A DNA stretch of 64,000 nucleotides from Escarpia spicata. Taxonomy: Eukaryota; Annelida; Polychaeta; Sabellida; Siboglinidae. The notes under the pieces are model-generated. The model was not told where the DNA came from. It worked only from the letters and a program-made list of their open reading frames with translations, and ran no database searches. This document shows positions 57,201 through 64,000 of this stretch, piece by piece; positions within the stretch are counted from its first letter, which is position 1; each line of letters begins with the position of its first letter. The stretch is from positions 65,854,621 through 65,918,620 of the forward strand of contig OZ023205.1 of assembly GCA_963995525.1 (NCBI GenBank), read 5' to 3'. A program made the position numbers and the translations under genes.

Positions 57201-60200
57201 GAAACTTGGTGGATCTCATTTTATTCAGATTTTATTTTATTGGAATGCTATAGGCTAATTTACCAATGAGAATGATTTGTATGAATTTGTGCACAATTTC
57301 ATGTAAGAAATAATAATAATGCACTTTATTTTTACACTTATATCTGTTCAAGGGTGATTCAAGACAATCAAATGCTAAAACTCATACAATGAATCGATTA
57401 ATACAGCTATTAAAATGTGAGTAATAAAATGTAATTATGGAGTTTAACCAAAGAAAACTGGATTTGCTATTTGTATTTTTAATTTGATTTTTCTACTGAT
57501 GAAATTCATATCGGGTTGTGCAGCACAAATGAGAGGTATGTTTGTTGGTGTAATCTTTAATTGTTGTGGTTTGTCTGAGGTAGTGTGTAGTTGTTGTGGT
57601 TTGTCTGAGGTAGTGTGTAGTTGTTGTGGTTTGTCTGAGGTAGTGTGTAGTTGTTTTGGTTTGTCTGAGGTAGTGTGTAGTTGTTGTGGTTTGTCTGAGG
57701 TAGTGTGTAGTTGTTGTGGTTTGTCTGAGGTAGTGTGTAGTTGTTGTGGTTTGTCTGAGGTAGTGTGTAGTTGTTGTGGTTTGTCTGAGGTAGTGTGTAG
57801 TTGTGGTTTGTCTGAGGTAGTGTGTAGTTGTTGTGGTTTGTCTGAGGTAGTGTGTAGTTGTTGTGGTTTGTCTGAGGTAGTGTGTAGTTGTTGTGGTTTG
57901 TCTGAGGCAGTGTGTAGTTGTTGTGGTTTGTCTGAGGTAGTGTGTAATTGTTGTGGTTTGTCTCAGGTAGTGTGTAGTTGTTGTGGTTTGTCTGAGGTAG
58001 TGTGTAGTTGTTGTGGTTTGTCTGAGGTAGTTGTGGTTTGTCTGAGGTAGTGTGTAGTTGTTGTGGTTTGTCTGAGGTAGTGTGTAGTTGTTGTGGTTTG
58101 TCTGAGGTAGTGTGTAATTGTTGTGGTTTGTCTGAGGTAGTGTGTAGTTGTGGTTTGTCTGAGGTAGTGTGTAGTTGTGGTTTGTCTGAGGTAGTGTGTA
58201 GTTGTTGTGGTTTGTCTGAGGTAGTGTGTAGTTGTTGTGGTTTGTCTGAGGTAGTGTGTAGTTGTTGTGGTTTGTCTGAGGTAGTGTGTAGTTGTTGTGG
58301 TTTGTCTTAGGTAGTGTGTAGCTGTTCTGGTTTGTCTGAGGTAGTGTGTAGCTGTTGTGGTTTGTCTGAGGTAGTGTGTAGTTGTTGTGGTTTGTCTTAG
58401 GTAGTGTGTAGTTGTTGTGGTTTGTCTGAGGTAGTGTGTAGCTGTTCTGGTTTGTCTTAGGTAGTGTGTAGTTGTTGTGGTTTGTCTTAGGTAGTGTGTA
58501 GTTGTTGTGGTTTGTCTGAGGTAGTGTGTAGTTGTGGTTTGTCTGAGGTAGTGTGTAGCTGTTCTGGTTTGTCTTAGGTAGTGTGCAGTTGTTGTGGTTT
58601 GTCTGAGGTAGTGTGTAGTTGTTGTGGTTTGTCTGAGGTAGTGTGTAGTTGTGGTTTGTCTGAGGTAGTGTGTAGTTGTTGTGGTTTGTCTGAGGTAGTG
58701 TGTAGTTGTTGTGGTTTGTCTTAGGTAGTGTGTAGTTGTTGTGGTTTGTCTTAGGTAGTGTGTAGTTGTTCTGGTTTGTCTGAGGTAGTGTGTAGTTGTT
58801 CTGGTTCGAGGTAATGTCCAGTTGTTGTTGCAGTGTCAACAGCTGGAGGAGAAACTGAACGGCTTGAAGACAAACAAGAACAGTGTCTCTCCTGAGGACA
58901 GACAGAAGGCAAGTGATTACTGCACCTCCTCGCTTCAGCCCTTCTTTCTTTTCTTCCATGCATCCTTCTGTGCTTGCTTTCTTCCTCTCTTCTTTCTTTC
59001 CATCCCCCACCTTGTGGCCCTCCAACCAGAGTACACAACTGAGCACTATTGATTTGGATACCCTGAGACTGGCAACTTCTTGCTCAGGCCACCATCTTTT
59101 TTCTCATCAATTTACAATAGTTTCTCTTCAAATTACATAACACTTATTACCAGAGTATGTGGTTTTTAATATGTGGACCACTAACTCGACCAAGCTTACA
59201 GTCTATACTGCCTCCCTCACTCCCTACCTCACTCATTCCCTACCTCCCTCACTCCCTACCTCCCTCATTCCCAACCTCTCTCACTCACTACCTCCCTCAC
59301 TCCCTACCTCCCTCATTCCCTACCTCCCTCACTCCCTACCTCCCTCACTCCCTCCTTCACTTCCTCCGTCCTCCCTTATCCCTCCCTCCTTTTGTCCCTC
59401 CTCCATCCCTCACTCTTCCTTCCCTCTGTCTATCCCTCCCTCCCTCCCTCCCTCCCTCATATCATCTTTGTTAAACTTCAAGTACGAATTACTTCAGAAA
59501 CCGTTGCCTGTCTGTATACAGCACCTCTTGCATATAACATCAAACTAATGACGTGATCACTTAGTTTCCAACAAAATCATGAAGATGATCGTCGATAACC
59601 ACCAAGTTATCCCTTCCCCAGGATGGGTATTTCTGCTAGTAACAATATATCATTATTGATTATACATGTATGGAGCCATTATTGATTATACATGTATGGA
59701 GCCATTATTGATTATACAGGTATGGAGCCATTATTCATCCACTGTTTCTTATTTAACACCACATAGGTCATGGCAGCGAGAACAAAGTACGTAAAGGAAT
59801 GGAAAAAGAGAAAACGAATGGTGTGTACAATATTTCATTTACAGAGAAAGATGGTCATAAATGGATGAATGCAGTGTTTAATCAGAATTTAATATGAAAA
59901 TAGTGGATACATCTATGCTTGTACGTTTTCCCCCAATCCTAACCTGACATTTATTTTACAAAGTTATGATAATATTACAAAAACAGACAGTTTATTATGA
60001 TAAGTTAATTACAGTATCTGTATATAATCTAATATCTTAGAATTGGTCTTGTGCCCCACCACGTAATGTTTCTGTTCCGCCTTTCTGAACCTGCGTTCAA
60101 TGAAGTTTTAAATTCTTCGGATATAAGACTGATAGGATTCTTGTTGAAATATAAAAATGCTAACTTTGGGCAGAGTCTGGCAGCATCTCCTCCCCGGTGA

Positions 60201-61255
60201 CAAAGTTCTCTTTCTACGTTCATTCACTTCCTTGGATCATTGGCCTCTCATCTACCAATTGGTGAGGTATTTAATCAAACACAAATTTAATTATTTGGAG
60301 TTATTGACTTACCACATATTTGCGGCTGTTGGTGAACCACTCTACGGAGGGCGCCACTGGCTTTATGTTCAGTTTACCTGGACATATCAGACCTGCCTAC
60401 CATTCCGGATTGTCCGGAATCATTCCGGAAAGTCACCTCAAATTACGGTATTACGGTGAGGGATGAAAATATTACGGACTGTGACCATGTTGGGTAATCA
60501 CTCAAATTTAGGTTGCACTATATTCAACAGGTGGCAGCATATGTATGCAGCATGTTGTGACATGGTTTTTCATTCGCTGAGTCTGGTCGTAATGTAACCA
60601 ATAGGAAACAGCGTTATGACAAATTCGCATTTCCGCGATCAAACAAAACAAAGTCACTCGGCACGAAATGATGGCTGACAGCGAAACGACGCCACCGCCA
60701 ACCCAAAAGAAATGTGTAATGCAAAAATGTAGTGAGTGTTGTACTTGTAGTGTTAGGCCAACTGACTGTACTAAGACTAAGTTAGTGTATTTATTGAGGA
60801 GTTGAGTGTATCATTGACAGCCTATCGTACAGTTATCCCCCCCCCCCCCCCCCGTCTATCATTTATCATACTAGAGTTGATTAGGCTAGAGTGTACATGA
60901 TGTTGATGACAGCGTAACTAATGGGTTTTACCTGTCGCTATCTCCCCCCCCCCCCCATGACAATATCTTACATGGTGGTTCTGCATTACTGACAGGAAGC
61001 GTATATTCCTGAAAATCAGTGTAAATGGGAAGATGGATTACTGACAGGAAGTTTTTGGGGTAGGCAGTCTGACATATTTAGTGACTGCAGAAAATAAATG
61101 GTCCCCAGAAATAAGTTTAAGATGATGCATATAAGGTAATTCGCATTATTTTTTACAGGTTTGCACTAAAATATGTTGTTGGTTTTTGCGTCTAGGCAAC
61201 TGATATATTGGATGCTGTACTTGAAGGATACCCAAAGAAAAAGAAAGACTTGTAT
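42200..61255 (+). CDS. PSMC3IP: PSMC3IP / HOP2 homologue (meiotic recombination), last exon missing
   Basis: Exons: 42200-42224, 45318-45412, 51527-51616, 56481-56592, 56843-56913, 58834-58908, 59767-59820 and 61196-61255. These give 194 codons in one frame against 217 residues in human. Matches in order: MSKSKDAA, YLVKQNRPYSAVDI, ALETLAEEGKVKEKTYGKQK (winged helix), ELRDLSSSLTTEEA, KYVKEWKKRKRM and DAVLEGYPKKKKD. HOP2 pairs with MND1 and stimulates DMC1/RAD51 strand exchange in the nucleus. The winged helix is N-terminal and the rest is coiled coil. The last exon, expected to encode an EE.GIETDED-like acidic end, is not seen before 64000. The start is the ATG that aligns with human. Introns carry CR1 copy C and two large arrays. 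Confidence 0.95.
42660..43085 (-). mobile_element. Non-LTR reverse-transcriptase C-terminal fragment
   Basis: Minus frames read RNIDKLEMVQRRAARYIYGN, then QSLEQHKSIARLNMTYKIQN and GLVDF, and a degraded 'FFIATIVPWNNL...DAFKQCL'. This is the usual C-terminal end of CR1/jockey-group LINEs. It sits in PSMC3IP intron 1, antisense. Confidence 0.75.
43496..43745. repeat. 47-bp minisatellite
   Basis: Five near-perfect copies containing 'cagtgtcactgactcactca' and 'gttgctagtcgactatcat'. Confidence 0.95.
43746..45317. other. PSMC3IP intron 1, nothing recognised
   Basis: AT-rich. No element or exon was identified in this stretch. Confidence 0.4.
45318..45412 (+). CDS. PSMC3IP: PSMC3IP exon 2
   Basis: Acceptor tttctttcag, donor gtaact. 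It encodes (A)MPVVLDYLVKQNRPYSAVD, then IHSNLHKTYGKT, the first helices of the winged-helix domain. Confidence 0.95.
45553..45720 (+). mobile_element. Pogo/Tigger-like terminus
   Basis: 'tacagtaaaacctgtcttag' followed by repeated 'cctgtccataacgg' phrases is typical of a pogo/Tigger-like terminal repeat. The other end was not located. Confidence 0.5.
46232..46590 (+). mobile_element. Pogo-like non-autonomous element with internal 35-bp repeats
   Basis: It begins 'acagttgtacctcgttttac', carries about six copies of a unit with 'ggtcaccttggtaatacag', then 'cccactgatattgtcgagca', and ends 'tgttgttccattgtaaca'. It shares its plan with the elements at 10436 and in the 722-bp units. Confidence 0.55.
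47245..50330 (+). mobile_element. CR1-clade LINE, copy C, 5' truncated
   Basis: It starts inside the ORF1 esterase ([20 protein letters not shown]) and runs to the 3' tail 'gggtggcaatcttgttaaat' with 'cttgttaaat' repeated. It lies in sense in PSMC3IP intron 2 and is very similar to copy B. Confidence 0.92.
47579..49933 (+). pseudogene. CR1 copy C ORF2, deleted in the reverse transcriptase
   Basis: The first frame (47579-49177) is intact through the endonuclease ([28 protein letters not shown]) and into the reverse transcriptase ([21 protein letters not shown]). A frame shift near 49160 and a loss of about 70 bases near 49235 remove motif A (LDFQKAFD in copy B). The second frame (49325-49930) has [28 protein letters not shown] and the C-terminal tail. 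Without motif A it cannot encode an active polymerase. Confidence 0.88.
50331..50744. other. PSMC3IP intron 2, nothing recognised
   Basis: AT-rich sequence between CR1 copy C and the minus-strand exon candidate. Confidence 0.4.
50745..50867 (-). CDS. Unassigned terminal-exon-like segment
   Basis: Minus strand, acceptor gatttcccttctag, then 40 codons VLQLNNKDVCLNVLNSSGSL, YNWHSIDDMKCVQYQPWRYS and TAA. Residue composition and splice border look like a genuine last exon. I do not recognise the family and found no upstream partner exon. It lies antisense inside PSMC3IP intron 2. Confidence 0.4.
   Translation of the reverse strand: MLQLNNKDVCLNVLNSSGSLYNWHSIDDMKCVQYQPWRYS
51262..51372 (+). other. 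Small open frame, unassigned
   Basis: An ATG frame of 36 codons (MRGQYSKEVSERGKRRVDVA and on to a TGA) has a protein-like charge pattern. No family is recognised and no splice partner is evident. Confidence 0.2.
51527..51616 (+). CDS. PSMC3IP: PSMC3IP exon 3
   Basis: Acceptor gtttgcag, donor gtgagt, phase 0. It encodes AVIKALETLAEEGKVKEKTY and GKQKVYVADQ, the wing of the DNA-binding domain. Human: LEQLAQQGKIKEKMYGKQKI. Confidence 0.97.
51990..52430. repeat. Dispersed repeat, copy 2
   Basis: Related to 1018-1560 and partly to 35690-35850. Its last 30 bases ('cagacgggtccctggctaag') run straight into the 68-bp array. Confidence 0.75.
52431..56250. repeat. 68-bp satellite with 952-bp higher-order unit
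   Basis: About 56 copies containing 'gacgggtctctggctaagtc', 'cctgcctagaacccagtc' and 'cagtgtacactcacactgtc'. Variants at about 53480-54430 recur in the same order 952 bp (14 units) downstream. Small plus frames 'MYEQCTLTLSDG...' are repeat products. Confidence 0.97.
56481..56592 (+). CDS. PSMC3IP: PSMC3IP exon 4
   Basis: Acceptor catcttccag, donor gtaatt, ending one base into a codon. It encodes SHFPTVDDAELKVMDTKSAD and MTQKLRVSQEKHKRLET, the start of the coiled coil. Confidence 0.93.
56843..56913 (+). CDS. PSMC3IP: PSMC3IP exon 5
   Basis: Acceptor ctgtttccag, donor gtaaca. It encodes ELRDLSSSLTTEEAHKQLAE and LTKQ. Human: ELKELSSALTTPEMQKEIQE. Confidence 0.96.
57545..58820. repeat. 27/30-bp minisatellite in PSMC3IP intron 5
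   Basis: About 43 copies containing 'ttgtctgaggtagtgtgtag' and 'ttgttgtggt'. It ends about 15 bases before the acceptor of exon 6, and the acceptor tract itself ('gaggtaatgtccagttgttg') is a diverged unit. The 517-codon minus frame is repeat-derived. Confidence 0.97.
58834..58908 (+). CDS. PSMC3IP: PSMC3IP exon 6
   Basis: Acceptor gttgttgttgcag, phase 0. It encodes CQQLEEKLNGLKTNKNSVSP and EDRQK. The donor that keeps the family frame is AAG|GCAAGT, a GC donor. Confidence 0.93.
59210..59460. repeat. (CCTCC)-rich array
   Basis: Irregular 'ctccctacctccctcattcc' repeats in intron 6. Confidence 0.95.
59640..59745. repeat. 28-bp tandem repeat
   Basis: Three copies of a unit with 'ttattgattatacatgtatg' and 'gagcca', just before exon 7. 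Confidence 0.9.
59767..59820 (+). CDS. PSMC3IP: PSMC3IP exon 7
   Basis: Acceptor ccacatag, donor gtgtgt, phase 0. It encodes VMAARTKYVKEWKKRKRM. Human: VYRERQKYCKEWRKRKRM. Confidence 0.96.
60590..60730 (+). other. Promoter-like segment with short ORF start
   Basis: A CCAAT-type sequence ('gtaaccaatagg') lies about 70 bases before ATGATGGCTGACAGCGAAAC, which would encode MMADSETTPPPTQKKCVMQK and a CxxxxC. It may be the 5' end of a mobile element. Nothing downstream continues it clearly. Poly-C runs follow at about 60838 and 60945. Confidence 0.25.
60957..61070 (+). repeat. Dispersed repeat shared with 40790-40905
   Basis: Begins 'acaatatcttacat' immediately after a poly-C run and ends 'ggggtaggcag'. 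Nearly identical to the other copy. Confidence 0.85.
61196..61255 (+). CDS. PSMC3IP: PSMC3IP exon 8
   Basis: Acceptor ttgcgtctag, donor gtaagt, phase 0. It encodes ATDILDAVLEGYPKKKKDLY. Human: ATELSDAILEGYPKSKKQFF. Confidence 0.97.
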
Positions 61256-62704
61256 GTAAGTACTTCCACATTTGTTTGCCAGTATTCAGTTGATGAATAT
61301 ATGTGACCCATCTTAACGAAATGAGTCGGATGTCGGCAAAACTGATTTTCTGTAAATGCCATTTATGTTTAAAAAAATCATGGATCTACAGATTTTGAAA
61401 TATCCCCTGAAAATGATTACTAATTCTGTTTTATGTATTTTAATGTAATTTTTGAGGAGCTGTGCGAAGTGTTCCGCTCGATTTCCATAAAACAAAGCCA
61501 AAAATGACGCTAATTGCGCGTGTTCTTTGCCGCCATTTAACAAATCGGGTATCCCCACAAAGCTTGACATTTCGTCTTTCCAAATATGGGCATAGATATG
61601 CTAATAAATGTGAACTGTGACATACAGAACGCGAGGAAGATACCCCCTCTAATGTGAGATGTGTAAACAAATTCAGATCACTTGGTAGCAACGGCAACCA
61701 CGTGACCCAGGCGGTTTCACTCACTGGTTCTGTGAAGAGGTCATTTGAATAATTGTCTATCTATGCATGCAGGTGCACTGAGTATTTTCACCTTATCACT
61801 GCTGTTACTGCTGACACAGATAGTTGTAAATAAAGAAGCTAACAATGGTGTTCGGTGTGGCTTCAACGATGTGCTCTGTCCAAGCCCAGCCGAGGAGGTT
61901 GCCCTTATTACAAGACCGCCTGATTAGTGTGGAGTCTGGGCGTCACCGGGGACTGACCCTGTTGTTTATGGAATGATATTAGGGCCATAATTCCATCATG
62001 CTACATGCAGTGCTACATGCCATTTTGGAAATGTCATCATGCGTGATGTCCTACTATTATTCCAATGACAAAGTCATTGTGCATGGTTATGTTCTAACAT
62101 TCACGTTCTACTTCAGTCATTATGTTTATATCCAGTAGAATGCCATTTACACAAATACATTAGCTCAAATAAGTTTGGTCAGATGAGTTTTGCTCAAATC
62201 TAGAAAGTTGAAATAGAAAGTGGAAAGTTGGAATAGAAGCTACAAAGTAGGAACAGAAAATAGAATGTACAAACTACAATAATGCACTTTGCCAGAGTAC
62301 GGACTCATTAACCTTATGCACAGGTGGCGCCCCTAGTGGACTACACTGAACTACACCAATTTGCAAATACTGAAGTGTCCCTTGAATTTTTTTATATTTA
62401 TAATAATTTAGAATTTAATTGAGGAATGCGGTGTTTCGTGATAAGTACACATTTGGAAAAATTGAGCGAAGCAACCCGGAGGTGTTCAGGATGCACCCGG
62501 GACTGGCGATTACGCCTTGGTGCAGCCTCCCCACAGGACCCGGCGAACGACATTGCTGAATTATACAAGACAGTTTAGTATTACATTTTTCATGTGGTCT
62601 ATGAACATGTGAATCAACATTGTCATTGGGAGAAAACGGTCACAATTTGTAATATTTTTAGCTAGCGAACACTGTAAAACGTTTTGCTGAAGGACACACT
62701 ATAA
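61256..62704. other. PSMC3IP intron 8, nothing recognised
   Basis: I looked for an exon encoding an acidic EE.GIETDED-like end and did not find one. Short frames show no family. Confidence 0.4.
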
Positions 62705-62780
62705 CAGGAGGTTAATCTTTCACCAATGCATTATGGGCGAGTTGTATAATGCGTCGGGTTTTAAATCTAGAAACATGTCT
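62705..62780 (+). repeat. tRNA-Leu-like sequence (SINE head or relic)
   Basis: 'gggcgagttgtataatgcgt' followed by 'cgggttttaaatc' and 'tctgggttcggtcc' resembles a tRNA-Leu(UAA) with A and B boxes. Stems are imperfect. Confidence 0.5.
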
Positions 62781-63727
62781 GGGTTCGGTCCTTACATTCT
62801 AACAATTATTTTTATTGCATGGAATGTTTTGTTTTTTTACAAAATTATATAACAAAATATTATCCTGGTCATGTTCAGTTCTCAATAAAAGTCCACATGC
62901 TTGCTAAATGTGTGTATATGTGTGTGCTTTCAAGTTATCAGACCAAATTCTACACACATACTTATGTGCATTGGTCTTACAACTGGAACACTTCAATAGT
63001 AAGCGCCATGCATTGTCACTCATTAATAATAAAATGAGCATTACTATACACATTCGTCAATTTCTTGGGATTAACTGGAATTTGGAAGTACAAAACAAAA
63101 ACAATATACTGATAGATCACTTAGAAACATAACAAATGTAAAACTGCTTCAAGAAAGAGAATGTGTGTCGAGTATCCCATCCAGATATCATAAACCAAAA
63201 TTTAATGCGCAAACAACTCCAATGTACATAACAAACAAATGATTTATACAAGAATATCAAAAGCAATGTGGCCATTAGTGTCCACCGTTTCCTCCAGCTC
63301 ATCACAATTCAAATATTTTATGAACAGGTTGCTTAATTATTATTGTCCATAAATTCCATTCTGCTACATCCAACTGCATTCTCCAACTGGTGCTGTCCAA
63401 CACCATTCGCTTCAGAGGCAGTCTTGAAGTATTTCCGTTCTCTTGATGTTGGCAGTTACTGGCAATTTTGCCACTTCATTCTTTCTGACAGAGCCTGAAA
63501 TATTAACTACAAATATTTCATTTCTTCAATGAAGGTACCGTATTGTACAATGCCTAGTAATAATAATAATATAATAATAATGTATTTATTTCAGACAATC
63601 ATCATGTCCATATATACAAATACATCAATAAAAGTATGTAAATAAATATAAAAATACATTGATAAGAACAATATGTTTAAAAAATATATAAATCCCGGAC
63701 CCACTGGTGCCGCAGTTTCAAAGTACA

Positions 63728-63967
63728 CTACACGTCGCTAGTTTTAATGCTATAAATAATGGGATTCAAAGACATGTCAATCCTATTCATTAAGCTAAAA
63801 ATAGCATTTCTGATTACACATTTACCTGAGCTGACATTAGCTGTAGCAAACATGTGGCGAGCGCTACATCTCATGGGCAAATTGTTTAATATCCTGAAAG
63901 AGTTGTTATATGCAACAACGAATTGCTGAAAATAAACTTTTCTAAAGTTCACCCATAACACACACAT
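63728..63967 (-). mobile_element. Non-LTR reverse-transcriptase C-terminal fragment
   Basis: The minus frame reads FVVAYNNSFRILNNLPMRCS, ARHMFATANVSSGKCVIRNA and a 'LMNRIDMSLN' tail. The 'VAYNN.FRIL..LP..CSA..MF' pattern is common at the end of LINE ORF2 proteins. The family is uncertain. Confidence 0.65.
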
Positions 63968-64000
63968 ATAGATATTACCAAAATACGCTGTAAATAGCTT

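Noticed and set aside
57493..59046. 517-codon minus-strand open frame rich in NNYTLPQTNH
   Set aside because: It is a 30-bp repeat read through without stops, antisense to PSMC3IP intron 5. It has no domain and the repeat period is a multiple of three.
60157..60459. 100-codon plus frame MLTLGRVWQHLLPG
   Set aside because: No family or splice context; its end runs into a palindromic 'attccggattgtccggaat' repeat. Probably chance.

Overview
This window comes from a nuclear genome of an animal, probably a marine invertebrate. Genes are split by introns with GT-AG (rarely GC-AG) borders, coding density is low, the DNA is AT-rich, and non-LTR retrotransposons and minisatellites fill the introns. 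I cannot place the phylum from sequence alone. Protein comparisons below rest on remembered family sequences, not on a database search.

Four coding loci can be supported. (1) A plus-strand gene (exons 3233-10082) whose end looks like the C-terminal part of a cystatin-type domain; its 5' end is uncertain. (2) A minus-strand VIPAS39 (SPE-39, VPS33B-interacting) gene from the stop codon at 14126 up to at least 35486, recovered as about a dozen phase-compatible exons. (3) An orphan pair of minus-strand exons (38352-39452) encoding part of the RAD50 coiled coil. (4) A plus-strand PSMC3IP (HOP2) gene with eight exons from 42200 to 61255, complete except for the last exon. PSMC3IP and RAD50 relate to recombination and repair, and VIPAS39 to endosomal trafficking; nothing shows that they act together. 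An unassigned terminal-exon-like segment lies on the minus strand at 50745-50867.

Mobile DNA: three large CR1-clade LINE copies (5418-7283 plus, 16484-21629 minus, 47245-50330 plus) and one 3' scrap (22768-22935). The best one encodes an ORF1 with a PHD-like zinc finger and an SGNH esterase. There are fragments of several other LINE families, an LTR-like repeat pair, a fold-back MITE, pogo-like non-autonomous elements and two tRNA-like heads.

Tandem arrays are unusually abundant. Several are anchored at splice acceptors of real exons. The clearest is a 65-bp array of about 38 copies (23058-25562) in which every unit is a copy of the acceptor plus the first codons of the adjacent VIPAS39 exon. 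A 722-bp tandem unit likewise copies the acceptor half of another VIPAS39 exon. A 3.8-kb, 68-bp array with a 952-bp higher-order repeat lies in PSMC3IP and appears to grow out of a dispersed repeat found elsewhere in the window. Exon-end amplification next to functional splice sites is the most interesting feature here.
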